From contig CBDEFY010000003.1 of NCBI GenBank assembly GCA_965237595.1, positions 1 to 64,000 of the forward strand: DNA of 64,000 nt. Reading direction: 5' to 3'. Below, in pieces: positions 1 through 8,661 of this stretch (position 1 is its first letter; every line of letters begins with the position of its first letter). The notes beneath the pieces were generated by a model. The model saw only the letters and a program-made list of their open reading frames with translations, searched no databases and was not told the origin of the DNA. The translations under genes were made by a program, and so were the position numbers. Origin of the DNA: UBA9611 sp965237595 (lineage in GTDB: Bacteria; Chloroflexota; Dehalococcoidia; Lucifugimonadales; UBA3495).

Positions 1-1
1 C

Positions 2-574
2 GAACAGGTCCGCCGGGACCAAATCTTGGTGGCGGCACGAAAGGTGTTGGCCGAGAAGGGCTACGACAACACTATAGTTTCGGACATCGCCAAAGAGGCG
101 GGCATCGCTCAGGGCACATTCTACCTCTACTTCCCCACCAAGAAATCGGTGATCGTGGCCCTTGGCATGCAGTTAATGGAAACCGTGGCCCCCAGGGTAG
201 CGCGTACCTATAGTCCGGAGCTGACGTTCGAGGAAAGTCTTCGGGCCTTCATCGAGGTAATCTTCGAAGTTGGCCGGGACAACTCCGACCTCTGCCGGTT
301 GATGAGTGTGGGCGCCGAGTCCGTCCAAGTGGAGTCAAAGGCGGGGATGACGGCGCAGGGGGACCCAATATCGGCCCATCTGTACCGGATGTTCCACCAG
401 GGTGTTGAGCGCGGCGAGATTGCGCCCTTGGACATCGAAATGGCTATTCGAGTCCTGTTGGGGCTCATGAAGGCCGGGATCCAAGAAGCGTATTGCTTCA
501 GCAGCGAGGGCGAATCGGGGCGAGTCAAAGACACCTTCACGGAAATGATGGTGAACGCGTTCGAGCGCCATTAA
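2..574 (+). CDS. TetR/AcrR-family transcriptional regulator (5' end outside window)
   Basis: Dimeric DNA-binding repressor of the TetR family, which usually represses a neighbouring efflux or catabolic operon. The frame is open from base 2, so the true start lies upstream; the TTG at 26 is an internal Leu codon of the pattern RRDQILVAARKVL. The helix-turn-helix is clear (DIAKEAGIAQGTFYLYFPTK, then KKSVIVALG). The remaining ~140 residues form the helical ligand-binding part, which cannot be assigned a ligand. Downstream lie two palindromes (719-753), an IS3-family insertion and the remnant of a DHA2-type efflux gene on the same strand, so the likely ancestral job was control of that pump. High confidence in family; the regulated target is inference. 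Confidence 0.93.
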   Translation, partial: EQVRRDQILVAARKVLAEKGYDNTIVSDIAKEAGIAQGTFYLYFPTKKSVIVALGMQLMETVAPRVARTYSPELTFEESLRAFIEVIFEVGRDNSDLCRLMSVGAESVQVESKAGMTAQGDPISAHLYRMFHQGVERGEIAPLDIEMAIRVLLGLMKAGIQEAYCFSSEGESGRVKDTFTEMMVNAFERH

Positions 575-718
575 TTTTTCGAAAGTTATGGCTGAAAGCA
601 ATTCCTTCACCACCTGATCTAGCATATCTACAAGTCTACGCCGAGAACCCCGGTTTGGCGTCGACCTAACCAAATCCCTGGCGGCCAACCCAAGAAGTGA
701 TAATCGGTGAGCCTATGA

Positions 719-753
719 ATGATTTGTGAATCATAATGACTGAGCATCAGTCA
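719..753. promoter_or_regulatory. Palindromic operator region, probably for the TetR regulator
   Basis: Two inverted repeats lie next to each other: ATGATT-TGTG-AATCAT at 719-734 and TGACTGA-GCA-TCAGTCA at 737-753. The second has perfect 7-bp arms around a 3-bp centre, the size and symmetry typical of TetR-family operators. A possible -10 (CATAAT, 732-737) lies between them. The sites stand 145 bp after the TetR stop and just before the IS left end, where the promoter of the now truncated efflux gene would have been. Which protein binds here is inferred from position. Confidence 0.5.
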
Positions 754-813
754 CCACTTAAACTTGGCAGTGTTAGCAACCAGCAAAAGTGGGACACATT
801 GGGAGCCGAGAGA

Positions 814-1800
814 TCAGGGGCTGGATGGAGGTCTGGTGAGCTCCCTGAGGGCCCTGTTGTAGCGTCGTCGCCGTTCGGTGGTTTGAGCCTTCACCTCCTT
901 CCTGCGTTGTAGGATCTCTTGCCGTCTTCCCTTGAGCACGTCTGATGGTGTCACGTTGCCCAGAGCCTTGTGATAGCGCCGGTAGTTGTAGTAGCTGACG
1001 AAGGCCGCGATAGCAGCCTCAAGGTCGGCGGGCAACTCATAAGGCACCTAGTTGACGTCCCGTTTGATGGTCTGGTGGTAGCGCTCCAGCTTCCCGTTGG
1101 TCTGAGGGTGGAAAGGAGTTGCTAGGATGTGCTTGATGCCAACCATCCCCAGGTAGTCCCTGAATGCTCTTTAGACATAGCCTGGACCGTTGTCACTCAG
1201 CAGCCTGGTGCGGTCTGTGACTGGAACTTGGTCCATGCTGGTCGTGTCCACAGCATCCTGGACCACCTCGATGAAGGAGTCGGCCGTCATATCTTGCTGA
1301 AGCCTGTGAGCCAGGATGAAGCGGGAGTAGTCGTCCATAACGGTGACCAGGTAGTAGTAGCCCCAACCAACCACCCTGAAGTATGAGGCATCGGTGGCCC
1401 ACATCTGGTGAGGTCCTGTGGTCTTGCGGTGGTACTCCTTCCCCGCGGCCAACCGCATCTCAGGCCGCTTCACTAGGCCCTCCCTGCCCAGGATACGGTA
1501 GACGCTGGACTCTGAGACTGAGAAGCCCTGGTTGTCGGTGATCCACGCGGCCAGCTGACGGCAGCTCAGCTCTGGCATCTCTCTGGCTGATAACAGGACT
1601 GAGCGTTCTTCCTGAATAGTAAGACGGTTCCATGGTGGCTGATCGCCTCCTGGTCGGTCCTCAAGTCCTTGTTGGTCTTGGCGTCTGAGCCACCGGTAGT
1701 AGGTGCTCTTAGGGATGCCCAGCTCTCTGAGGACCTTTCGCTTGGGGAGGGGAGACGAGGATACTTTGGTAACTACCTCTGCCTTCTCCGGGGCGCTCAT
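814..1800 (-). pseudogene. IS3-family transposase OrfB, two nonsense codons
   Basis: The catalytic DDE integrase-type subunit of the IS3 element. Reading in one frame from 1800 gives an HTH_21-like N-terminus, then the rve core: first Asp in MWATDASYF, second Asp in LLSDNGPGYV, and the Glu in TNGKLERYHQ. A TAA follows GPGYV (1171) and a TAG follows KRDVN (about 1048); after each, homology resumes in the same frame (RAFRDYLGMVG, then VPYELPADLEAAIAAF). The stops are consistent with single-base changes from sense codons. The 3' part ends with the usual YYNYRRYHKALG motif. Because other genes in the window end normally on TAA and TAG, recoding is unlikely and the gene is read as dead. Confidence 0.85.
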
Positions 1801-2204
1801 CCGCTGGTACCGGTGGCGTCCTGGGGCACGGGGATGGCCGTTTTTTTGAGACGGTACGCCTCCAGCGACAGATCGGCCACTAGCTCCTTGAGTTCCCCGT
1901 TCTCTCGCTTGAGCTGCCCTACCTCATGCTGAGTGGCGTCCCGAACCGAGTCACGGGTCAACCTCTCCTTGCCCGCCTCCATGAACTCTTTGGTCCACGA
2001 GTAGTAGGAGTGGGGCTTGATCCCCTCCCGCCGGCACAGGTCGTTGACTGTGACCTCGCGGCGGAAGCCCTCCAGAACAATTCGGATCTTGTCTTCGGAG
2101 GTGTACTTACGTCGGGCAGCCGCCTTCACTGTACGGACGAAAGACCTGGTCTGCTCGCTTCGTTCCTCGGCGGCCTCTGCTTTGCTTACTTCTAATTGGG
2201 ACAC
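1797..2204 (-). CDS. IS3-family transposase OrfA
   Basis: The 135-residue first ORF of the IS3 element, which supplies the DNA-binding part of the transposase. The middle carries a Tnp_1-type helix-turn-helix (YTSEDKIRIVLEGFRREV, then DLCRREGIKPHSYYSWTKEF), followed by a leucine-zipper-like coiled coil (EVGQLKRENGELKELVADL) used for multimerisation in the family. Its stop overlaps the orfB start as ATGA, so the two frames are coupled; IS3 elements often join them by -1 frameshifting, but no slippery site was confirmed here. OrfA itself is intact although its partner is not. Confidence 0.9.
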   Translation of the reverse strand: MSQLEVSKAEAAEERSEQTRSFVRTVKAAARRKYTSEDKIRIVLEGFRREVTVNDLCRREGIKPHSYYSWTKEFMEAGKERLTRDSVRDATQHEVGQLKRENGELKELVADLSLEAYRLKKTAIPVPQDATGTSG

Positions 2205-2306
2205 ATCTGCTCCTTTCTGTGGGTAACTCTACCCTCATTTCAGGAGCTCACACCACCCTCCCACTCTCGGGTTTTCCTACCCTTATATGTGTCCCATAAT
2301 CGCTGA

Positions 2307-3158
2307 CGGTCTACACTAAGCGCCTTCATCGGCGGCGGTCTCTTGTTGATGGCATTTGGCATCTCGCAGGCCCGCAATCCCTACCCCATGCTCCCGCTGC
2401 GGTACCTGGCACAGCGCGACGTCACCGGGCCGTTCCTGGTGATGATGGTGTTGTTGTTGGCCACGGCCGGCGTGTTCTTTCTCCTTACTCAGTACTTCCA
2501 ATTGGTCCAGGGACGGAGCGGTCTGACCGCCGGGCTCTACATCATGCCGGTGGCTGGGACCATGATGGCGGGCGCGGGCATCGCCACCAAGTTCAGCCGG
2601 AGCGCCGGGCCCAAGCTGTTGTCCATCGCCGGCGGGCTGGTGGTCATGGCCGGCATGGCGGTCCTGACACTCATCGAGGTCGATTCCAACTACGTGATAC
2701 CCGCCGTCGGGTCGGCCCTGTTCGGCCTGGGCATGGGCATGGTCATGCCCACGGTGACCGACACTATCATGGCGGCGGTGCCCGCCGACGACGCGGGATT
2801 GGGGTCAGCGATGAACGACACCAGCCGGGAAATCGGGTTCGCTTTGGGGGTGGCCGTCTTGGGCAGCATCTTCACGGCGGTTTTCCGGAACAACGTGACC
2901 GGAAGCCTTGAGGACTTGGTGCCGGCCGGCGTGGCCGACACGGTTGGAGACAGTCTGGGGTCGCTGGCGGCGATCTCCGCTGAGCTGTCTCCGGAGGTGG
3001 CATCGTCGGTTGTCTCCGCGGCCAATCAGGCATTCGTCGAAGCCATGGGCGTCAGCCTGATAGTAGCCATCGGGTTCGTCGGTCTCTCCATCGCGATAGC
3101 GGCGCTGGCACTGCCCCGCAGAGTTAGGCAACTACAGGCAGAGTACGCCCCGGCGTAG
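2307..3158 (+). pseudogene. DHA2-type multidrug efflux transporter, 5'-truncated
   Basis: C-terminal half of an EmrB/QacA-type major facilitator, an inner-membrane proton-driven drug exporter. Readable sequence begins after a TGA at 2304-2306 as RSTLSAFIGGGLLLMAFGIS and matches the family from the middle of the 14-TM fold. It includes the RNPYPMLPLRYL segment, LTQYFQLVQGRSGLTAGLYIMP, and GLGSAMNDTSREIGFALGVAVLGSI. About 280 residues remain of the usual ~480-520; roughly 200-230 N-terminal residues are absent and are not found on the other side of the IS. A TTG at 2343 could start a shorter polypeptide but would not rebuild a transporter. The TetR gene and operator upstream were probably its control elements. 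Confidence 0.82.
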
Positions 3159-3198
3159 TAGCCTTTGTGTAAACTAGTCTGCGGCAATTTTCCCCCAA

Positions 3199-3227
3199 GC
3201 AAAGAGGGCCACATCGGCCCTCTTTGC
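3199..3227. terminator. Hairpin after the efflux gene remnant
   Basis: A perfect 12-bp stem (GCAAAGAGGGCC, 3199-3210, with GGCCCTCTTTGC, 3216-3227) around a 5-nt loop, 41 bp after the efflux stop. No T-run follows on the plus strand, so it may end transcription only weakly. It is the only strong structure in the first part of the 3159-3533 intergenic stretch. Confidence 0.5.
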
Positions 3228-3306
3228 ATTCATGAGGAATCGCCTGGTAGACTTCCCGCTCGCCAAAACCATGCTCTGAATCGGGAACAACGGTCCGGCA
3301 CGGCAA

Positions 3307-3350
3307 AAATCCCCCATGAGCCCCCTTTTGTAAAGAGCGTTGGGGGATTT
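3307..3350. repeat. Palindromic repeat, AAATCCCCC family, copy 1
   Basis: Arms AAATCCCCC (3307-3315) and GGGGGATTT (3342-3350) enclose a C-rich then G-rich centre. Related copies lie at 22174-22208, 23913-23989 and 25505-25566. The rest of the 3159-3533 gap holds a stretch ending TCAGAATGACA and an AGCT-type repeat (3502-3530) just before the leuD stop; no gene is visible there. Confidence 0.7.
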
Positions 3351-3501
3351 CCGCATCTCCACGAAAGACCTGTGTTCCCTGCTGCTCCTAGCCCCTCCGT
3401 CAAGATACAAGGGTCTCTTTGTTCTCGGTCTGTGTCGCTTCACTAGCAACGAGATTCTTCGGCTGACACCTCAGAATGACAGGGTTGGATGGCCGCCAAA
3501 G

Positions 3502-3530
3502 GTGACGGCTGACCGCTGTTAGCTGAATGC
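3502..3530. repeat. AGCT-type dispersed repeat at the leuD 3' end
   Basis: The stretch carries GACGGCTGACCGCTG and TTAGCTGAA blocks of the AGCTGACAGCT/AGCTGATAGCT repeat family seen six more times in the window. It sits 4 bp from the end of the minus-strand leuD gene. Confidence 0.45.
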
Positions 3531-3533
3531 TCG

Positions 3534-4127
3534 CTACAGCCCCCGTTTGGCCTCGTAGGCGGTTATGTCTGCCTCCATGCGGAGGGTGAGGCCGATGTCG
3601 TCCAGGCCGTTGACCAGGGCGTCTTTGCGGGCGGGGTCGATGTCGAAGGATATGGAAATCTCCTCGCTCTCGTCCCAGACCCGTTGGCTCACCAGGTCTA
3701 CGCTAAGCTTCGCGCCGGGGTCGGACTCGGCCTTACCCATGATCTCCCGCACCTGTCCTTCGGGCAGCACCAGGGGCAGGACGCCGTTCTTGAAACAGTT
3801 GTTGTAGAAGATGTCGGCGAAACTGGTGGAGATGATGCACTTGATCCCGTAGTCGCGGAGCGCCCAAGGGGCATGCTCCCGAGACGAGCCGCAGCCGAAA
3901 TTGGGACCGGCCACCAAGACATTGGCGTCCTGGTACTCGGGTTTGTTCAACACGAAATCGGGGTTGGGGCTGCCGTCGGCGTTGTACCGCCACGACGAGA
4001 ACAAGGCGTCTTCGAAGCCGCTGCTCGCGATGCTTTTCAGGAACACCGCCGGGATGATTTGGTCGGTATCGACGTTAACCCGGTCCATGGGGGCGACCAC
4101 GCCGGTAAGTTTCGTGAACGGGTCCAT
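3534..4127 (-). CDS. leuD: 3-isopropylmalate dehydratase small subunit
   Basis: With LeuC it isomerises 2-isopropylmalate to 3-isopropylmalate in leucine biosynthesis (cytoplasm). At 197 residues it has normal family length. It shows the swivelling-domain signatures: DRVNVDTDQIIPAVFLKSI near the N-terminus, GPNFGCGSSREHAPWAL in the middle, and SFADIFYNNCFKNGVLP after it. It lies 38 bp downstream of leuC in the same orientation and is surely co-transcribed with it. AGGAGAATC upstream of the ATG is a good ribosome-binding site. Nothing is odd about the gene; the 3' end abuts a dispersed repeat. Confidence 0.97.
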   Translation of the reverse strand: MDPFTKLTGVVAPMDRVNVDTDQIIPAVFLKSIASSGFEDALFSSWRYNADGSPNPDFVLNKPEYQDANVLVAGPNFGCGSSREHAPWALRDYGIKCIISTSFADIFYNNCFKNGVLPLVLPEGQVREIMGKAESDPGAKLSVDLVSQRVWDESEEISISFDIDPARKDALVNGLDDIGLTLRMEADITAYEAKRGL

Positions 4128-4165
4128 GATGATTCTCCTTGGCCTGGTGGATGCTTAATCGGCGC

Positions 4166-5566
4166 CTAGAGGTCCCTAACATCGACAAAGTGGCCGGCGA
4201 TGGCCGCTGCCGCCGCCATGGCGGGACTGACCAGGTGAGTGCGGCCGCCCTTGCCCTGCCGCCCCTCAAAGTTGCGGTTGGAGGTCGAGGCGCAGCGCTG
4301 TCCCGGCGAGAGGATGTCCGGGTTCATCCCCAGACACATGGAGCAACCGGCCACCCGCCAGTCCAAACCCGCATCTTCGAATATCTTGTCCAGGCCTTCT
4401 TCCTCGGCCTCCTTCTTGATCTTGGCCGAACCGGGGACCACCATGGCGTAAACGTCATCGTGGACCTTCTTGCCCTTGACCACCTCGGCGGCGGCCCGCA
4501 GGTCCTCCAACCGCGCGTTAGTGCAGGCGCCGACGAAGATGCGGTCGATCTTGATGTCCTGGATGGCGGTGCCCGGATTCAGGTCCATGTACTCCAAGGC
4601 CCGCACGGTGGCCTCCCGTTTGGCCTCGTCCTCCATGTCGGCCGGATCGGGGATATGGCCGGAGATGGGGGCGACCATGCCGGGATTGGTGCCCCAGGTC
4701 ACGTGGGGCTCCAACTCGGACGCCTCCATCTCCACCAAATTGTCATACTTGGCGCCTGAGTCGGTTGCCAGGGCCTTCCAACACTCCACCGCCGCGTCGA
4801 ACCCGGCGCCCTGGGGAGCGAACTGGCGGCCACGCAGGTATTCGAAAGTGGTCTCGTCGGGGGCAATCATGCCAGCCCGGGCCCCGGCTTCGATACTCAT
4901 ATTACAGACCGTCATCCGGCCGTCCATGGACAGGGAACGAATGGCGTCTCCGGTGTATTCGATGACGTGGCCCACGCCGCCGTTGACGCCGATGCGTCCG
5001 ATGATTGCCAGGATGATGTCTTTGGCGGTGACGCCTCTCGGCAACTGTCCGTTGACCCGGATTTCCATGGTGTCGGGCTTGAACTGCCGCAGGGTCTGTG
5101 TCGCCAGCACATGCTCGACCTCGGAGGTGCCGATACCGATGGCGAAGGCGCCCAGAGCTCCGTGGGTGGAGGTGTGGCTATCGCCGCAAACCACGGTCTT
5201 GCCGGGCTGGGTGTAGCCCAGGTCCGGTCCGATTATGTGAACTATGCCCTGAAGGGGACTGAACCGGTCGTACAGCGTTACGCCAAACTCGGCGCAGTTG
5301 CGGTCCAGGGCGTCCAGTTGTTTCTTGGAGATCTCGTCCGTAACCGGAAGGGACAGGTCCCAGGTCGGAGTGTTGTGGTCGGCGGTGGCAACGGTCAGGT
5401 CGGTCCGCCGCACTTTCCGCCCCGCCTTCCTAAGGCCGTCGAAAGCCTGGGCGGAGGTTACTTCGTGGACCAGGTGCAGGTCGATGTAGATTACCGCAGG
5501 ATCGCCGGGCTCCTGTACAACGACATGGTCGTCCCAGATTTTCTCGAACATGGTCTTCGGAGGCAT
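4166..5566 (-). CDS. leuC: 3-isopropylmalate dehydratase large subunit
   Basis: Catalytic [4Fe-4S] subunit of isopropylmalate isomerase, partner of the following leuD. I chose ATG 5566 (MPPKTMFEKIWDDH, 466 residues) over the longer frame to 5671 because AAGGAAG lies 7 nt upstream and the length then equals the family norm. Aconitase-superfamily motifs are present: VVCGDSHTSTHGALGAFAIG, GTSEVEHVLATQTL, the cluster cysteine in VGACTNAR, and the paired cysteines in GCSMCLGMNPD, then SNRNFEGRQGKGGRTHLVSP. The promoter is probably the extended -10 at 5714-5722. No leader peptide or T-box was recognised. Confidence 0.96.
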   Translation of the reverse strand: MPPKTMFEKIWDDHVVVQEPGDPAVIYIDLHLVHEVTSAQAFDGLRKAGRKVRRTDLTVATADHNTPTWDLSLPVTDEISKKQLDALDRNCAEFGVTLYDRFSPLQGIVHIIGPDLGYTQPGKTVVCGDSHTSTHGALGAFAIGIGTSEVEHVLATQTLRQFKPDTMEIRVNGQLPRGVTAKDIILAIIGRIGVNGGVGHVIEYTGDAIRSLSMDGRMTVCNMSIEAGARAGMIAPDETTFEYLRGRQFAPQGAGFDAAVECWKALATDSGAKYDNLVEMEASELEPHVTWGTNPGMVAPISGHIPDPADMEDEAKREATVRALEYMDLNPGTAIQDIKIDRIFVGACTNARLEDLRAAAEVVKGKKVHDDVYAMVVPGSAKIKKEAEEEGLDKIFEDAGLDWRVAGCSMCLGMNPDILSPGQRCASTSNRNFEGRQGKGGRTHLVSPAMAAAAAIAGHFVDVRDL

Positions 5567-5713
5567 TTGGGTCTTCCTTGTGGATAAGATTCCGGTCCCC
5601 GACCGTATCGGGATACCGGGAGAAACCGATGGAGGGGTCTGTCTCCCCAGTCTTGAAAAGACCGCACCCAAACGCCCAACCCACGCCTAAACGGGGTGAC
5701 AAAAACCGGGCCA

Positions 5714-5722
5714 TAGTATAGC
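5714..5722 (-). promoter_or_regulatory. Extended -10 promoter for leuCD
   Basis: On the minus strand this reads TGCTATACT, an extended -10 (TGN plus a near-consensus hexamer), 148 nt before the leuC start. The same nonamer occurs upstream of the LLM oxidoreductase gene (42089-42097), with close variants before metH and the last CoA-transferase. No clear -35 is visible, as is common for extended -10 promoters. Confidence 0.45.
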
Positions 5723-5789
5723 ACCAAGTGGGTCGGCCATGGTGCTCGGACCGGCGCTCTCGCCGTGGGTAGAGGCAGCAGCGGGTTAA

Positions 5790-5798
5790 TGGTACACT
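5790..5798 (+). promoter_or_regulatory. Extended -10 promoter for the M1 aminopeptidase
   Basis: TGGTACACT at 5790-5798 is an extended -10 variant (TGN-TACACT), about 185 nt before the ATG. Assignment rests only on motif and orientation. Confidence 0.3.
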
Positions 5799-5982
5799 GG
5801 TTTCACGCCTAAATAGAGGGCCTAAACAGCGGTCCATCACCGCCGGATCCGCCAGCGACGGGCCCTCTCAATACCCGCTTCCCCAGCGGTTTTTTGTACC
5901 CATTTCCGTAAGAGCCGGCCCATCGGCCGGAAGCAGACACCGGAACCCGCCCTACGCCTTAATTCTACGGAGGAAGATTGTA

Positions 5983-8577
5983 ATGCCCGCATCTGAAGCG
6001 GTGGTTTTGCCCGATACAACGCGCCCGAGTAAGTACCGCATCACACTCGAGCCCGACCTGAAAGACTTCACATTCAAGGGTGAGCAGAGCGTGGACCTCC
6101 AGGTCTTGAAGCCGACCTCCACTATCGTGCTCAACTCCAAGGAGTTGGAGATAACCTCGGCAACCCTACACGCCAACGGGACCATGCTGTCCAGCCGCTC
6201 CATCACCCTGGATGAAGAAGCCCAGACGGCGACCCTGGACTTCGGCGATACCGTCCAGCCCGGCAACGCCCGATTGGAGATGGCCTTCACCGGCATACTG
6301 AACGACAAGCTGCTGGGCTTCTACCGGTCCGAGTACACCTCTCAGGACGGCGAGACCCGCTACCTGGCCACCACCCAATTTGAGCCCACCGACGCCCGGT
6401 GGGCCTTCCCCTGTTGGGATGAACCGGCCAAGAAGGCAACCTTCGAAGTAACACTGGTGTTTTCGGATGAATTCCAGGCCGTCTCCAACACACCGGTGGT
6501 GGAGGAAAGCGTCCCCAGTCCCGGACTAAAGTTGGTTAGGTTCGCCGAGACCCCGGTTATGTCGACCTACTTGCTGGTCTTCGTGGTGGGCCACCTGGTC
6601 TCGGTGGAGCAGCAGGCCGCCGACGGCACCAAGGTCGGGGTGTGGACCACTCCGGGCAAGGAGAACCAGGCGGGCTTCGCCCTGGATACCTCGGTAAAGC
6701 TGCTGGGCTATTTCAACGAATACTTCGGCATTCCCTATCCCCTGGCCAAGTTGGACCACATCGCCATTCCCGATTTCGCCGCCGGCGCCATGGAGAACTG
6801 GGGCGCCGTCACCTACCGGGAAACGGCCCTGCTGGTGGACCCGGAGAACTCATCGGCTGGCACCCGCCAACGGGTGGCCGAGGTCATCGCCCACGAGATG
6901 GCCCACATGTGGTTCGGCGACCTTGTGACCATGGAATGGTGGGACGACCTGTGGCTGAACGAGAGTTTTGCATCTTGGATGGGCAACAAAGCGGTGGACT
7001 GGCTCTTCCCCGATTGGCAGATGTGGACCCAGTTCGTGAACATGGACACCAACCGGGCGCTGAGCCTGGACGGCCTGAAGAACTCCCACCCCATCGAGCA
7101 AGAGGTCAAGAATCCCGCGGAAGTCAGCCAGCTATTCGACGCCATCAGCTACAGCAAGGGCGCTTCGGTGATCAGGATGCTGGAGAACTTCCTGGGGGAG
7201 GAGACCTTCCGGAAGGGCCTGAACCGTTACCTGTCGGGCCACATGTACGCCAACGCGCAGACCCAAGACCTCTGGTCGGCCCTGGAGGCGGAGTCGGGCC
7301 AGCCGGTAACCGCCATCATGGACACCTGGGTGAAGCAGATGGGATACCCAGTGCTTCAGGTGGAATCGGACCGGAGCGACGGACAGACCCGGTTATCGGT
7401 AACCCAGGAAAGGTTCGTCTACGACCGGCTGCTGGGCGAGAGCGAGCCCGACCCGAGCCAGGACAATGAAATCTGGCGGGTGCCCCTCAGCGCCAGCCAA
7501 GGCGGGCAGGAATCCAACGTCACGGTGATGGACGGGCGGCAGGCCCAATTGGATGTTCCAGGGACCAACACAGAGTGGATCAAGGTCAACCCATCGCAGA
7601 CCGGCTTCTACCGGGTGAACTACAGCACCGAGGACTGGGAACGCCTGGTCCCAGCAATCCGATCCTTGGAATTGCACGCCACCGACCGCCTTGGGATCCA
7701 GAACGACGCCTACGCCCTGTCCCGGGCCGGGCTGTTGCCGGTGACCCAGTTCCTCTCCCTGGCCCAGGCCTACCAGGACGAGGACGACGCCTCGGTCTGG
7801 GGCGACTTGGCCAGCAACCTGCGGGACATCGAGCAACTAGTCGCCAACGAACCGGTGCATCCGGCGTACCAGCGATTCGCCCGCGACCTCTTCGGCCTAG
7901 CGGCGAGGAAAGCCGGATGGCAACCCAAGGCCGGCGAGGGTCATCTGGACGCTTTGCTCCGTTCCACGGTGCTGAGCCAGGCCGGCAGTTATTACGACGT
8001 CGAATTGATGGGCCAGGCGGCGGACCACTTCCAGAGCTACCTGCAGGACCGGGAGGCGTTGGCGCCCGACCTACGTGGCGTTGTATTTGCCTTGGCAGCC
8101 CAGGCTGGCGGCAAGGACGTCTACGACCAGATCTGGCAATTGGAAGGCGAGACTGACCTGGCGGAGGAAAAGATTCGGCTCCTGTTGTCTTTAACCAGGT
8201 TCCAGCAACCGGAGCTGCTGAACGCAACCTTGGCGGACTCCCTGTCCGCCAAGGTCCGCTCCCAAGATTCCATCACCGTAGTGACCGGCGTGGCCGCCAA
8301 CCCCAAGGGGCGCGACTTGGCCTGGGAGTTCGTAAAGTCCAACTGGGGCGAGTTCGACCGGCGCTACGGCGGTGGCGGCTTCGGTCTGATGCGCCTGGTT
8401 TCCATCTGCAGCTACTTCAACTCCCAGGAAAAGGCCGACGAGGTCGACAGCTTCTTCGCCGAGCACCCCGTACCCGCCGCCGAGCGTACCATTCGCCAGG
8501 CCCTGGAACGGGTCCGGCTCAACATCAAGTGGCTGGAGCAGAACCGCCAAGAGTTGACTGATTGGTTCGCGGGGTAA
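5983..8577 (+). CDS. pepN: M1-family zinc aminopeptidase
   Basis: An 864-residue cytoplasmic metallopeptidase that removes N-terminal residues from peptides. The exopeptidase motif GAMENWG lies at 268-274. The zinc site is HEMAH (H304, E305, H308) with the third ligand E327 in WLNE. After the gluzincin core come a beta-sandwich and a long helical ERAP1-C-like domain (about 540-860), as in yeast and animal-type M1 enzymes. There is no signal peptide. GGAGG lies 8 nt before the ATG. The length and domain order fit the APE2/ERAP-like branch better than E. coli PepN, so the symbol is only a family label. It stands alone, 84 bp before an unrelated gene. Confidence 0.93.
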   Translation: MPASEAVVLPDTTRPSKYRITLEPDLKDFTFKGEQSVDLQVLKPTSTIVLNSKELEITSATLHANGTMLSSRSITLDEEAQTATLDFGDTVQPGNARLEMAFTGILNDKLLGFYRSEYTSQDGETRYLATTQFEPTDARWAFPCWDEPAKKATFEVTLVFSDEFQAVSNTPVVEESVPSPGLKLVRFAETPVMSTYLLVFVVGHLVSVEQQAADGTKVGVWTTPGKENQAGFALDTSVKLLGYFNEYFGIPYPLAKLDHIAIPDFAAGAMENWGAVTYRETALLVDPENSSAGTRQRVAEVIAHEMAHMWFGDLVTMEWWDDLWLNESFASWMGNKAVDWLFPDWQMWTQFVNMDTNRALSLDGLKNSHPIEQEVKNPAEVSQLFDAISYSKGASVIRMLENFLGEETFRKGLNRYLSGHMYANAQTQDLWSALEAESGQPVTAIMDTWVKQMGYPVLQVESDRSDGQTRLSVTQERFVYDRLLGESEPDPSQDNEIWRVPLSASQGGQESNVTVMDGRQAQLDVPGTNTEWIKVNPSQTGFYRVNYSTEDWERLVPAIRSLELHATDRLGIQNDAYALSRAGLLPVTQFLSLAQAYQDEDDASVWGDLASNLRDIEQLVANEPVHPAYQRFARDLFGLAARKAGWQPKAGEGHLDALLRSTVLSQAGSYYDVELMGQAADHFQSYLQDREALAPDLRGVVFALAAQAGGKDVYDQIWQLEGETDLAEEKIRLLLSLTRFQQPELLNATLADSLSAKVRSQDSITVVTGVAANPKGRDLAWEFVKSNWGEFDRRYGGGGFGLMRLVSICSYFNSQEKADEVDSFFAEHPVPAAERTIRQALERVRLNIKWLEQNRQELTDWFAG

Positions 8578-8661
8578 CCTCCGTTCGGCTCCAGCCTTTC
8601 CAAAGCACAGAAAGCTTGGGGTGAAGCCCACCATGCACATTACTCAATCGTCGGAAGGTAT

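Larger units (their letters stand above)
790..2296 (-). mobile_element. Decayed IS3-family insertion sequence
   Basis: A two-ORF IS3-type element of about 1.5 kb on the minus strand. Short terminal inverted repeats TGGGACACAT (790-799) and ATGTGTCCCA (2287-2296) flank orfA and orfB and give the 5'-TG...CA-3' ends usual for the family. No convincing target duplication is visible. The right end lies about 10 bp before the first readable codon of a 5'-truncated efflux gene, so insertion was probably accompanied by an adjacent deletion. The transposase is broken by two nonsense codons, so the copy looks immobile on its own. Confidence 0.82.
5567..5982. other. Divergent intergenic region between leuC and the M1 aminopeptidase
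   Basis: A 416-bp region with no credible gene. It carries the divergent promoter candidates at 5714-5722 (leuC, minus) and 5791-5798 (aminopeptidase, plus). The long leuC leader (about 145 nt) is GC-rich; neither a T-box nor a leucine-rich leader ORF could be recognised in it. Confidence 0.6.

Noticed and set aside
814..1800. Stop-codon reassignment (TAA/TAG read as sense) suggested by in-frame stops in the IS3 gene and at 20005
   Set aside because: Many intact genes in the window end on TAA and TAG exactly where their families end, and conserved proteins contain no internal stops.
5567..5713. T-box or leucine leader peptide before leuC
   Set aside because: No T-box core, leucine-codon run or terminator was seen in the leader.
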